64,000 bases of DNA, taken from Sycon ciliatum. Taxonomy: Eukaryota; Porifera; Calcarea; Leucosolenida; Sycettidae. The stretch is from positions 13,487,638 to 13,551,637 of the forward strand of contig NC_088645.1 of NCBI RefSeq assembly GCF_964019385.1. Direction: 5' to 3'. Below the pieces are notes generated by a model. It saw nothing but the letters and a program-made list of their open reading frames with translations. It searched no databases and was not told where the DNA came from. The translations under genes and the position numbers were made by a program. Shown one piece after another: positions 7,193-17,920 of the stretch; the first letter of the stretch is position 1, and each line of letters starts with the position of its first letter.

Positions 7193-7822
7193 TGCAATCA
7201 AGGTAATTACTAATTACGGTCTTAAGATGTTCTTTTTGCTCTCTCATCGCTCACAATTTATGTATCATACAAGTTCACAAAGTGTCTGGGGTCTTTGCTG
7301 CAAATAGTGCTCAACACCTGAAAATGGGCAGAGCGTACTACACAAAGGCAGAACTACAGAGATCAAAAATCTTTCTCGTAACTCGGTGTATCACACAAGT
7401 TCCCAGCTATACCACACGGACACGCGACTAAACTCTAATGCAATCCCATTTCTTCCTAGACCATAGCCCTCTAATTACTACCGAACAGCAATATCAACCC
7501 TAGCTCCGCATCAGAGTCTGTCACACGACTAACTGCTGGAACTGTGAAGATAGGCTTCATACAGTCTTCGGCAGAAGATACACCACATCACTACCATTCT
7601 CCGGGAACGCAGCTTTCATATCCTGCGCAGATAATGTAGATACATTCCACGTAAATCGAAGTCAGAGCACGTCGAGAAACGCATCTTCTACATTCCATCT
7701 ACCGACCTCAAGACTCACCTGTGTCATACTGTCCCCTAGAGCGTCGCCGTAGACAGCAGCAGGCAATACTGGCGAGGACTGTGTTCGAGGATGTATTGCT
7801 TTTCAAAGAAAAATCAATCTAG
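7193..7822. other. No gene seen
   Basis: AT-rich sequence with no convincing coding segment on either strand. A short phrase around 7306-7350 (GTGCTCAACAC and a nearby AAAGGCAGA) recurs near 11434-11453 beside the PLE, so part may be repeat-derived. Confidence 0.4.
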
Positions 7823-8123
7823 ATGGAATGTGTGATTTGTATACTGCAGCGTCTGGCCCAACACAACATGTACATGTTTTTTAGAGCTTATTTGAATTCG
7901 GATAGCTCAACAGTACAGAAGTACAACTACAAAGAGTACCGAATAGAAGGCCCCGAGAACGGGAAAACCAAAAAAAATACATCGTTGTTGAAATATTTTA
8001 CAGCGTGTATAATAATCACCTGCGGTTCACATGGTGTATCCTCGTGCACTCGAGTGTCCCTGGGTGTCACTGACCATGCTGATAATTTTTTCCTTTGGTA
8101 CTTTATGTTCCTCTGCTTCAGCG

Positions 8124-8571
8124 AAACTGGCTGCAGACACCTGGGATTCGTCTTCGGACAGCGATTCTGATGAGGTTTCTGTTGCTGTGTGTAAGCGGAA
8201 GGCTATCCCTGGAACGCCAACGGGGGATGACGGTGATGCTTCCCCAGCCAAAAGGGCGAAAGTCACTCCTACTAGTCCTAGGAAGAAAACAGACAGAGCA
8301 TTACAAGCCAGGCCAGCGATTAATGCAGTGCCAGTACTAGGAACACTGGCTCCATGATCTTCAGGTTCCTGGCGACGTACAGTCCGGCCTGTACCCAGAG
8401 AGAGGATGGGGAAGATCGCCAGGCACAAGCTGACAGGGATCACGATGCAGCAGGAGCAGCACAGAACCATGCTGCAGTCTCAGCTACTGCAGACAACTGC
8501 TAGGATTAGTAGTACATGTAGTAGCAACATTCAACCGCACAGCCCAAGTCCCAGTCAAGATGATTTATAAT
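8124..8571 (+). CDS. Unrecognised low-complexity coding segments
   Basis: After a plausible acceptor (CTGCTTCAG near 8120), a frame to 8357 encodes an acidic then basic segment (DSSSDSDSDEVSV, then KRKAIPGTPTG and SPAKRAKVTPTSPRKK), like a disordered nuclear protein. A second frame from about 8364 to TAA at 8571 encodes a glutamine-rich tail (MGKIARHKLTGITMQQEQ). The two are out of frame with each other, so either splicing or decay separates them. They could be downstream exons of the endonuclease V locus or a LINE ORF1 relic. No homology is recognised. Confidence 0.25.
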
Positions 8572-8790
8572 TATTGGTTCAGCCACTGGACTAGTCCAGC
8601 AGCGTCAGTCAAGACAACACCCAACCTCACAGTCAGCACCGCCGTCTGCATCTGCTGATTCCATCCCTAGGGAGCAACATCCTACCCTGAGTAATGCAGT
8701 GGAGAGTCTCTGGACAGGTGACATTGATAATCTGAAGAACACACTGGGCATTGTGTATTACATTATATTATTATTATTTATTCTTCTTTT
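8572..8790. other. Spacer with possible exon fragment and ATT tract
   Basis: After a TTCAG at 8579 a short open stretch (SADSIPREQHPTLSNAVESL) is visible on the plus strand, but it cannot be placed. A TTA-rich tract at 8761-8781 borders the 3' end of the PLE. Confidence 0.3.
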
Positions 8791-8826
8791 ACACAACAGA
8801 ACAACAAGGACAATCAAGGCTTGTTT

Positions 8827-8868
8827 GCTGCTACTTTAAGTTTCATGCTTACGCAATCATCAGGCAAC
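8827..8868 (-). ncRNA. Hammerhead ribozyme at the 3' end of PLE-A (copy D)
   Basis: Minus strand: helix I GTTGC/GCAGC; CTGATGA; helix II TGC-GTAA-GCA; GAAA; helix III ACT/AGT with loop TAA; cleavage triplet GUA. It is in the sense strand of PLE-A, about 350 bases after its stop codon. It ties copies A, B, C and E at 5.2-5.7 kb to this element family. The first pair of helix II is U-U. Confidence 0.75.
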
Positions 8869-9218
8869 ATGAAGATCGGGTGCCGACCATGCCGGTATAT
8901 ATGCCAGGAGAGGGTGGTATAAAAAGCTGTGTGAGACTGTGGGGGCTAGCGCAGTAGCGGTGATGTTTTAGGCAGAGGGCTGTGTGCAGAGTGTGTGGTT
9001 GTTGAAGGCAGGGGCTAGCAGTGCAGTGTGAGCGCGAAGTGTGTGGCTGGTGTGGGCAGGAGGTGGTGAACAATGCGTGTGGATGTTGTAGGCAGGAGGC
9101 TGTAGAGCTAGCAGTGTGATAATAGCGCAATGTAAATGGATATGTCTGGTGTGGGCAGGGTGTTATGAGCAAGGTGTGTGAACGTGAATGGTGTGGGCAG
9201 GAGGCTGTGGAGACATGT

Positions 9219-11377
9219 TTAGGTGACACCGTGGTTTTTTAGGAGATACTTGTTCTCGTGTCGGCACTTGGACACCATTTCGGAGCGCTTGTTGAGGCTG
9301 GACGGTGACCCTAGCGTGTTCAGGATGTGATTCTTTTCTCTGGTACAGAGGGAACACCGCTTCGTGATGTTGGAGTATGCCCGGGCGCGATCTTTTATCC
9401 TCCATTCGACTTCGTATTGGGCGTTGGATTTCTTCAGCTTCCAGATGTAGTTGGAGAACTCAGTGCAGCTGGAGTACTTCTCGTATCTTGTTGTAGTCAT
9501 GTGGTTGGCATGGCGTGACTTGAATGGTGGCGCCGACATACCGGTGTATTCCTTTTTGGTGGGGCCTGACGTTATGGATGCCACATATATCATCTCCGTC
9601 GTTTGGCATTCCCCGTTGAGTGGACAAGATGGCTTGTCTCGGCAGTTGCAGGGCTTTTCCGGTTTTTTCGTTTGCGGGCAGAGGACCGCTTTGTTATGGC
9701 TTTTGATGCGTGCAGCCATATTTGGCATGCAACTGTAGCTTATCTTGATGGTGTTTTTTGTGAATATTTTTCCGAGCTTCGACTGCGGGGGAAAGTGCTT
9801 CTTAATGAGCGCGAGGAATCTTCCACCGATGTTTGTTTTCACATTACGGCTGTAGGGCGGGTTGTACCAAATCACCTTCCTCTTCCTTTTCTTCTTTTTG
9901 CTTGTTTCTGTTTGAACTCTAGCGTGCTAGGGTGGCCGCTGGCGTTGAGGGCCTCCGCGTAGATGGGGATAGCATCACGGAACACCGCCTCTGAGCAGGA
10001 GATGCTTGCCAGTCGGTTGTTAATTCCAGCTGGGATGTTCTTAAGGACTTGCGGTGGGTGATTGGAGTTGACGTTGACATACAGTGGGGTGTCGTTGGGT
10101 TTTCGGTACGGTTGGTAGGTTCCTGTGGAGAGGCTCATTGTGATGTCTAGGTAGTTAACAGCGTTCAGGTTGACGTCTATCGTGATTTTTAGCCCCAGCG
10201 TCTTGAAGGTGTCGATGACAGCTTTCCTTACTTTGTCCGCACTGTGGCCAGTGGCGTTACGGAGGACGGCAAGCCCGTCGTCTCTGTAGAGGCCTACCGA
10301 GCCGCTACTGAAGTGCTGTTCGAGTTTACCCAGGAGGAAGGCGCCGACCAGCTCACATGCTTCAGCGCCATCGAAGGATCCCATGGTAACATCGAACAGC
10401 CCGTCTCTGTTTTTCTTTGCCCATGTTCGGTTAGCTCCGAATAGCAGTGACTGCCTCGCGTGTAGTATTATGTCGGCGTCACAGTCAGGAATTGCCACGA
10501 ACTGCTTAGCGTAGGCGAGGGCTAGGCTCAGCAAGTTTTCGGAAATAGATGGATAGGAATCCACTATATCGAACATCACGAACGTGTGGCTAGCCTTCTC
10601 CTCGATTGCCTTGAACCAGTTTATGACGGAGGATGTGTTTTTCCATAGGTTGATGTTGGGTTTGTCCCGCAGCGCTTCCACTATGCCGCTCAGTATCTTT
10701 CTGCTGATAACGCCTATCTCCGGCTTCGCAGGGTTAATTAGGCGGCATGGTATGTTCCGGGGGAAGTTTTCTTTGTGGTCCTTGATGGTGACGAAAGCTT
10801 CTGCCTTTGCCATGGTGTCGATGCGGTCCTCCAGGCCCTTATCAGCAGCGATTTTCTTGGCCTCGTCGTTGATGGTGTCGTAGGAGCCTTCTGGTGCCGC
10901 TTAGTAGTTTCTTGTGATGTTGTCGTGGGGTAGCTTCCTGTATTCTTCTGGCGGCATCTTGTACAGGTTTCGTGTTTTGTCTGCGGGTACGATTATGTCG
11001 TTGGAGCTGCTGATCGTTTGTATGTCTTCCTTCATCTTGTCCTGTAGTTCGTTATGCACGCTTCGGTAAGTCACGCTGCCAATCATCTCATACATATCGT
11101 CTTCGAATTTCTTCATCTCGTCCACTTGCGGTGGGCATTTTCTTGTTTTGAATCCGAAGTTTTCTCCTTCCTGGTCGTCTTCTTTTCTGTCACCACGTAG
11201 GTAGAATATTGCTCTCCAGCGCATCCTCTTTATGAGTTGTTCCGTCCTTTCAATGAGACGTAGTGTGTACTCCTTGTGGCTGGGCAAGGGGATATTCTTC
11301 AGAGAGTATCCGAGGTTGACGCGCCTTGGGGTGTCCATTGTTGGGGTAGCACAGCTAAGGTAAGAGTGCTCTACCAC
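9219..11377 (-). pseudogene. PLE-A polyprotein: RT plus GIY-YIG endonuclease, one stop and one frameshift
   Basis: Read from 11377: an N-terminal region (LGYSLKNIPLPS, IIVPADKTRNLYKMPPEEY) runs to an in-frame TAA at 10901-10903, then continues in the same frame to 9872 with RT blocks AFVTIKDHKENFP, PCRLINPAKPEIG, FVMFDIVDSYPSIS and the catalytic YRDDGLA. A shift in a purine-rich KR-coding run near 9875 moves to the next frame, which encodes YNPPYSRNVKTNIG, KISYSCMPN, a Cys cluster (CNCRDKPSCPLNGEC) and the GIY-YIG-like domain IYVASITSG then EYTGMSAPPFKSRHANH, ending with CSLCTREKNHIL. YTG stands in place of YIG. The Cys cluster before GIY-YIG suggests the Neptune-like PLE group; that subgroup is inference. 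Confidence 0.8.
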
Positions 11378-11503
11378 GGGAAGTGGGAGCTAATTCACCG
11401 AAGGATGTACCCAGAGTGCTTGACAGTGCTCAACACCACAAAGGCAGAGCGTAATACACAATCTTCTTTTAAAAAGACGACGTGGAGACAATAATCTTAA
11501 TAA
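11378..11503. other. Spacer between the two PLEs
   Basis: Divergent junction of PLE-A (minus) and PLE-B (plus). It may include the 5' leader of PLE-A. No gene or full ribozyme is recognised. Confidence 0.4.
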
Positions 11504-11647
11504 TGCAATGAATATAACTAAATGCGCACTCATATCACAACCATGGGGACGAATCACGTATTCCAGAACGTTTTCTTGTCACCATTATCAATGGAATTCT
11601 TGACTAAAGAGAATTATGAAACTACAATAGGATTTATACACTTGGAT
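11504..11647 (-). repeat. Inverted copy of PLE-B 3' UTR
   Basis: Reverse complement of 17921-18067, for example AATGCAATGAATATAACTAA at 11503-11522 against 18067 downward. It fuses directly to PLE-B coding sequence, so the apparent reading frame starting at 11522 is chimeric. Confidence 0.85.
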
Positions 11648-11930
11648 TTATACTACTTTGAATGCCGACAATGTGGTAGTCGGTATGTTGGTAGGACCCT
11701 TCAACATCTGTCCGAACGTATCAAACAACACGTGCCACTCTCAATATTGTCACAGGCAGCTAGGTCCTCCCGACCAAAGCGTGGCCGACCACGTAAGCAT
11801 CCGACTCCACTGTCCGTTCCGGCAGAGGCTTCTGCTCCACAAACGGTGTCTCGGAAAAACCAACACAGCACGCAGAAATCGGGAACAAACATTAATGTAA
11901 ACAAAGACGAACACTGTGTCTTATCTTCAT
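11648..11930 (+). pseudogene. PLE-B GIY-YIG endonuclease, N-terminal half
   Basis: The translation YFECRQCGSRYVGRTLQHLS then ERIKQHVP contains the CxxC and GxxYVGRT core typical of the PLE GIY-YIG nuclease, with catalytic Y and R visible. A basic insert follows with an AT-hook-like KRGRPRKHP. The frame ends in the transposon inserted at TA 11931. No reverse transcriptase is present upstream, so the copy is 5'-truncated. Confidence 0.75.
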
Positions 11931-11932
11931 TA

Positions 11933-12954
11933 GACACCCTTAGGGCGCGTTCAGACTGGCGTGAATAGCCGCCGGAAAGCTGCAGCGTAATCCCGGGAAT
12001 CTCAATCACACTGCACGTGTATCCCGCTGGAATGGCCAGTACATGTGAAGCTTCGACATTTGAAAAATTTGAGTTGACTAAGTTTGAGTTGGATATCAAA
12101 ATAAACTAATTCAGTCTGTTGAGATGCTGGATCATTGTGCATTTGCTTGTGCTTGTCGACGGAAAGAATACTATGTCCGGAGTGTTTGGTGCTTGGGTGG
12201 CATTCATCCGCTCCGCGATCAGAGTATGCTTCTCGTTCGCAGTAACGTTTTGCCTGCAGAGCGGCCCGCAAAAATCACCACGTACAGCTCCATGAACTCC
12301 CTCTCCATTGCTGAGTCGAACAAAGATTTCGGCATGATGGGAGAAGTAATTCGTTGGCAGTCTAGAAGTCAAAACTCAAAACTCAAAAGCATGCAGTCAG
12401 ACTGCAAGAGTAGAGGCTGAAATAAAACGAAAAGACGGAACATGTGCTGCAAGGATATCAAAAGCGCTCCGCGTGCCGCCGGAATCTGCATTCCACTGGC
12501 CTGCAGAGTGGTGGGAAACCTTTTCCGTGTTTACGCTGGCGGGAACGTCACGTGGGCGATTCACCTTGACAACTTTCACATTCCGCTTGTTTTTTACGCC
12601 AGTCTGAACGCGCCCTTAGCAAAAAACGTTATGTTGTAAGTTGTAACAGTATTATCGTAAGAAGGAAAATACCGTGATTTGGGTTCGACCTTTAGCAAGA
12701 TGCACGCTATTTTTAGTACGCTGTTGCCACGAGAGTAGCTTTGATTTCGCGCGGTACAACCATTTTTGTCACCATATACGCGATACAAGGTGAAATGAGT
12801 ACGGACTATGCAATATTTGGCTAAAACACGTACCGTTGGTCACAACGATAAATCAGCCCCCATAACGTTTATACGCTGCAGCTTCAACGCTATTTGGGTG
12901 ATCAAGGTACGAGTACCGTAAAAAATAGCGTTACCGTTGTTTGCTAAGGGTGTC
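11933..12954. mobile_element. Outer MITE with TA target duplication (Tc1/mariner-like)
   Basis: The left end GACACCCTTAGCAAA (reconstructed across the inner insertion) matches the reverse complement of the right end TTTGCTAAGGGTGTC, and TA flanks both (11931-11932, 12955-12956). About 350 bp without the inner element. Non-coding. The TA duplication suggests mobilisation by a Tc1/mariner-type transposase. Confidence 0.75.
11943..12615. mobile_element. Inner MITE with TTA target duplication, inserted in the outer MITE
   Basis: Perfect terminal repeat GGGCGCGTTCAGACTGGCGT at 11943 with its complement ending at 12615, flanked by TTA at 11940-11942 and 12616-12618. Removing it and one TTA restores the outer MITE end (CACCC-TTA-GCAAA). 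The 3-bp TTA duplication fits PIF/Harbinger-type transposition. 673 bp, non-coding. Confidence 0.85.
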
Positions 12955-13111
12955 TAATATCAGCGAGTACTGGTACGCCGGACGCAGACAACCGCAACTC
13001 ACCAAAGCTGAGAAGGAGCAAACGGCTGGCGGCAGCTCGGTTTGCAGAGGTGACTGGAAAGATGCATCGAAACTCTCCGGATATGGATGATGCCAGCGGA
13101 AGAAAAAAAAA

Positions 13112-14197
13112 TTGAGCTTGAGAGCAGTTGAGTATTTCGGAGCTCCTGTGATGGAGACTGTAAACTGCCACTTTCCTTGTCGACGGAGCATCGAACACTT
13201 GGACATTGCCAAGGCCATAGCTTCCTCCGGATACGAGCTAACTCTGGTCTTCCAGATCGATCTCCAGAGCCGGCCGGGGGTGTGTGTTCTCACCCTGTCC
13301 AATTTCGACATTAGAAATCGTCTCGTGGAGAGTGGACTGGAACTAAAAGGAGAGCGGGTGAGTGTCCTGCCGGGTGATGGCTCACTGTCTTCGTGTCATG
13401 TCCTTGTGTATGGCTGTGCACCCAATCTGCATGACGGTCACATTGCCTCAGCATTGGCTGAGTTTGGGCAACTTGTCGGGATAATTGAGAGAGAAAGCCT
13501 CACCCATGAGGGCGTAAAAATCCTCACGGGGACTCGACGTGCACTTGTGGTGCTCCAGAAACCCGTACCGTGCAAACTACGCATATCCCGTACATTGCAC
13601 CGCACGTACCACCGCGGGCAACAGCAGACCTGCTTTCGCTGTCATGCTTCTGATCACATGGCCAGAGACTGCCCGAAAAAGGCGACTGCAGCCAGCAGCA
13701 CTGGGGCCCGATCGTACGCACATGCAGTTCACTCTGTCAGTATGAGCCAACAGCAACAGCAACACGATGCAGAATGCGTACAAGTAGACGCCTAGCAGGA
13801 CCAGGAGCGCCAGCAGCAGCCTTCGCCGCCTCCACAGCAGGAGCTGCAGCGTCAGCAGTCGCCTCCACAGGAGAGCGGTGTCTCATCCCAGCAACCCCGT
13901 CCTGTAGGCACAACATTGCCGTCCAAAATACCTGTGCCCCATCCAGCGCGCCTGCAGGCCCCGGTCACGACACCCGTCATGCCTGCATTTCCCAAAGCAC
14001 GTGGCAAAGCTGGCCACTCGTCTCCAGATGAGGCTGGTTTTGTCCTGGCAACAGGAAAACATACGTTCACTCCCAAAGTTCTGACCGGCACGCGTCCCCC
14101 ATCCCCGGACCCTCAAGTCGCCTGGGCACACCAAGCCTCAGCGCGTGAGATGCAGCAAGTGGCTGATCGAGTGAACAGCCGCAGAAGCAGCCGCTAA
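13112..14197 (+). pseudogene. LINE ORF1 (RNA-binding, CCHC zinc knuckle), interrupted by one stop
   Basis: An N-terminal domain (residues about 1-150) is followed by a zinc knuckle, CFRCHASDHMARDC (CX2CX4HX4C), at about 13631-13672. An in-frame TAG at 13793-13795 interrupts; the same frame then continues through a Gln/Pro-rich linker to a conserved tail (LATGKHTFTPKV) and a stop after SRRSSR. The first ATG in this frame is at 13151; an upstream GTG/TTG-type position at 13112 is unlikely. Known role: nucleic-acid chaperone of the LINE particle. A second copy of the tail lies at 6963-7192. Confidence 0.75.
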
Positions 14198-14221
14198 GAA
14201 GATAAGTAAACTTTCTGTTTT

Positions 14222-17098
14222 GTGTTTGGTGCAGTCTTATGTCAGGATGCCCCCTTTCCTTCTCTAATATTACCACATTTACTCTTAATCCCAATGCCAA
14301 TTCATTTTTCCCTCGCGCTATTGTGCAACCCCCCCGCACCACAGCTGCGTCTACAGGGTGAGATTCGGGTCGGTTTCTTAAACATCTGCAGTCTTCGACA
14401 CAAGGTTGCAGAGCTAGAAGACCTTATTAACCTGCATATGTGGGATGTAATTGCCCTTTGCGAGACGTGGTTGAACAGCACCATATCTGATAATGAGATC
14501 CACATTCCTGGTTACTGTGTTGTCCGCTGCGACCGCTATGGCCGCCAGGGAGGAGGAGTATGCATTTTCTACAAATCAACGCTCCCTGTGTCTCACCGTC
14601 CTGATCTCCACGTAGACGGCCTTGAAGGCACCTGGATTTTGGGAAACAGACGTGGTCGCCAGCATCTCATAGGCTGCATGTACCGCCCGCCCGACTCAAC
14701 AGTCACCTATTGGGAAAGACTTGATGGAGCGCTTCATAAAGCAGCATTGTTGACACCATCTATGACTGTGCTTGGAGACTTCAATGTCGATGTCGGAGCC
14801 GGCACAACATCCCCGCACTATCAGCGCTTCTCAGATTTGGTAGCATCTTATGGCCTCAGAAACCTGGTCACAACTGCCACTAGGACCACACCCCAGTGCC
14901 CCAATGGCAAGATCATCGATTTGATCCTCACAAGTTGCGATGATGCCCGGAGTTGCGCCGTAGTGCCGTCTACCCTCAGCGACCATGATGCCGTTCAGGT
15001 CCTCTTGGGACTGCACGTTCAAGTGCCCAGACAAGCATGTAACTCGAGGAAGCCATTCCGCAACGTACGTAGAATCCACATACCTGATTTCCGAGACGAC
15101 CTTGATGCAGCACACCTTGATACCTGGCCTCCGAACACTACAGTTGATGACATGTGGTCAATTTGGCACTACAAACTCTTGGCGATCCTCGACAAGCATG
15201 CTCCTCTCCAGTGTTCTTCTGCCAAGCGGAAGCAGCTACCACCCTGGTACGATCGGCACCTCTTCCAGCTCACCCAGCGCAAGAATCGGCTGCATAGGCG
15301 GTGGCGGGGAGACAAAGCAAACGCTGCGCTCCACACTGCATTCAAGCGCGCCCGTGCGGAAGCTAGAAATGCATACCGACAGAAGCGAAACACTTACTTC
15401 CAGGGACAATGTACAGCAAACGCAGGAAACACCAAGAAGCTTTGGCGTACCATTAACAAAGTCACCTGTACTGCTGTAGAGACCGTCCCCATGTTGAACC
15501 CTCTTGTACGATCGAAGATGTCGCCTCAGCCTTCCACAAGGTGGTTACTGATGACTGTCGACCGCAAACGTTGTCTGCTCCCCTCGGGCCTCCACCCCGC
15601 ACTTCCCTCCCCAAGCTCTCACACGTCAGTATCGGTGCTGTTGAACGGCTACTCCAGCAAGTTAATCCCGCGAAGGCAACAGGCAGCGATGGCGTACCAG
15701 GGGCAGTCCTCAAACTCTGCTCTGACGTCTTGGCGCCGTCTGTCACTAGCCTGTTCAATGCCTCGCTGTCGTGCGGACATGTGCCCTCGGCGTTCAAGCT
15801 AGCTAATGTCATCCCACTGCATAAATCTGGTGATCCATCGCTGCCAACTAACTTCCGCCCTGTATCCCTTCTACCCATACTCTCCAAGCTGCTAGAGAAG
15901 TTGGTTCAGAAGGAGCTCATCACCTTCCAGTTTGCGTTCAGGCGTGGCCACTCTACTGAAGACGCATTAGTCCTTATGTCAAACCGCATCCTAACAGCCA
16001 AGGACCAGGGCCTATTCACAGGTGTATGCCTGTTAGACATGTCCAAAGCCTTCGATAAAGTCCAACATGACAAGCTATTGCAGGATCTCCACAGTGTTGG
16101 GGTGTCCGGTACTGCCTTGGACTGGTTCGCCAGCTACCTATCCGGTCGCACTCAACGTGTCTGTCTGGGGTCGCGGACTAGCTCTATATCAGCTTGCACG
16201 AGTGGTGTCCCCCAAGGTTCGGTGCTGGGCCCCATTCTGTTCAGCCTTTACACCCGCGAGGTCCCCGCTGTAGTTGGCCAGTCCGAGTCAGTTCAATTCG
16301 CGGACGACATTGCGCTCGCGTGCAGCCGGCGAACAGCACAGGAGGTATCCGATGTCTTATCTGCTTCTGTTTCAATCCTTGCAGACTGGCTGAAGGATCG
16401 AGGCCTAATCCTCAATGCTGGCAAGAGCCAAGTCGTGCCAATTCCTGCCGGCCGTCAGCACACAGCGGATCTACAGGTCGTCTGCCATGACACTTCACTG
16501 CCTAGTGTGCCAAGTGCTCGTTATCTTGGCGCCACAATCGATTCCGGCATGTCCTGGCACGCCCACATTGCCAAATGTTCTGCACGCGTGTCGCAGAAGA
16601 TCGGAGCACTCTGGCGAACTGGTGATTCAGGCAGCGGCGAACTTTAGATCGCTGATCATGTCTGACCTGCTGTATGCCTCAAACGCGTACTCTAGCTCAC
16701 TGCAAAGAAGGTACCTCGACCGTCTACAGGTCCTGCAGAACAGCGGGGCTCGTGCTGTCTTTGGCCGCCCTCCGTGGTCGTCTGCCCGCGACCTGCTGGA
16801 GCGCATTGCAGTGTTCCGTGTGGCAGAAGTCTTTAATCAGAAGCTAGCATACCTAGTGTGGCGCTGTCGTTATGCACTGGCAAGTCCAGAGTTTTAAGCC
16901 CTGCTAACCCCCGCTGCACCCGGCCCTACTCGGCTCCAATCTGCCATGGGCCTGTGCGTGCCAGTTTCCCGTTCGGTCGCGGGGCGGGGGCGCTTTGCTT
17001 GCAAGGGTGCTGTATTATGGAATGCCCTCCCCAGCGACATCCGTGACATCCATCACGCTCGGCAGTTTCGCACGCAGGTAATCCCCTATACCAAGTAG
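14222..17098 (+). pseudogene. LINE ORF2: APE endonuclease and reverse transcriptase, with frameshifts and a stop
   Basis: AP-endonuclease domain at about 14360-15020 with VGFLNICSLRHK, ALCETWLN, GGGVCIFYK, VLGDFNVDV and the catalytic SDHDAV. Near 15500-15545 the frame shifts. The RT at about 15600-16610 shows NFRPVSLLPILSKLLEKLV, LLDMSKAFDKV, SGVPQGSVLGPILFSLY and the catalytic FADDIAL. A second shift near 16610 returns to the first frame, an in-frame TAA lies at 16895-16897, and the tail (VLWNALPSDIRDI) ends with TAG at 17096-17098. The APE-RT order and WNALP tail are typical of CR1/L2/Jockey-group LINEs. Inactive as it stands. Confidence 0.85.
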
Positions 17099-17299
17099 AT
17101 GTCGACAAGCGAAATCTGATTTTTTCTGTTCTCTTTCTGTTGTACCCGATCTCCCTCTGATGTACCGCTGACTCTACGTTGAAGATCAAAGTATTTGAAT
17201 TCTCATTCTCATTATGATTTTCATATTCCCTTTCATGTTATTGGGTCTATGCCCGTTTGAACTTGCGAATCAAAATAAATACAAACAAACAAACAAACA

Positions 17300-17764
17300 A
17301 GAGTTGACGACTGTCAGGTGTTTGGCAATGGCAAGGGAAGACCGGTCAGGAAGAGAACGCGACGGCAGCTGGAGGAGGAGTGTGGAAGCGACGTGTGCAA
17401 TGACGATGATGAACCCGGTGGTCAGTTGCTGGGAGAGCCGACGTCAGGTGAAGGTGGCAGCGATGATGAAGAGGACGATGACGATGATGACGATGATGGT
17501 GCAGATGGTTTGGAGGACGGTGGCGGTCAGAAACCAAGTGAAGGCGGAGGCGGTGAGAAGAAGAAGAATACATCGGCAATTAAATTGCATTTGTTGTCTA
17601 ACCCCGTGTGTCGTGAAAGTTATGATGATTCTTGGTTCAGTGCTGTTCGTTCTGCAAGTAGTTTCAAGCAGTTGAAAGTTCTAGAAGCAGTCTACATTCG
17701 CATTCGTGATCCAAATCTTTGTAAAAAAAAAGAAAATGGCACCGCACTTACGCTATTCCAGTAA
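17300..17764 (+). pseudogene. PLE-B GIY-YIG endonuclease, C-terminal half
   Basis: A basic segment and an Asp/Glu-rich stretch (DDEEDDDDDDDDGADG, in an insert unusual for the domain) are followed by TSAIKLHLLSNPVCRESYDD and LEAVYIRIRDPNLCKKKEN, then ALTLFQ and stop. This is the end of the same nuclease domain begun at 11648. The E and N of the helix (LEAVYI, KKEN) match the conserved PLE tail. Confidence 0.75.
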
Positions 17765-17920
17765 ATTCGCACTCACACACACTTGCACATGCATGTCCAT
17801 TGTCACACTGCACTTGCTGAATTTCCTATCAGTTCTCACCTCACCTATAGTTTATTACCTGTGCAAATTGTTCCTAGGTTTGTGCTATTTTTCTTACTAT
17901 GCTTGTATCCTCGCTGTTCC

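Larger units (their letters stand above)
8791..11377 (-). mobile_element. Penelope-like element A (nearly complete, minus strand)
   Basis: A PLE coding region (11377 down to 9219) is followed by a 3' UTR that ends near 8791 with the sequence shared by the fragments at 5487-5715. It includes a hammerhead at 8827-8868 in the sense strand. Known: PLEs have a telomerase-like RT, a GIY-YIG endonuclease, and hammerhead ribozymes in their terminal repeats. The copy carries one in-frame stop and one frameshift, so it is inactive or recently so. Confidence 0.8.
12957..17299 (+). mobile_element. CR1/L2-group non-LTR retrotransposon
   Basis: A near full-length LINE: 5' leader, ORF1 (13112-14197), ORF2 (about 14222-17098) and a 3' UTR ending in AATAAATA then (CAAA)n at 17278-17299. 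APE-type endonuclease plus RT and a (CAAA)n tail instead of poly(A) point to the CR1/L2 or Jockey groups. It sits in PLE-B next to the nested MITEs. No clear target duplication seen. Confidence 0.8.

Noticed and set aside
8160-8200. CTGATGAGGTTTCTG as a hammerhead
   Set aside because: Core heptamer only, no GAAA or cleavage triplet; lies in a candidate coding segment.
8027-8470. 147-codon minus-strand frame with hydrophobic stretches as a membrane protein
   Set aside because: It is the complement of the Ser/Asp and Lys-rich plus-strand frame; hydrophobicity follows from that, and no splice signals or homology support it.
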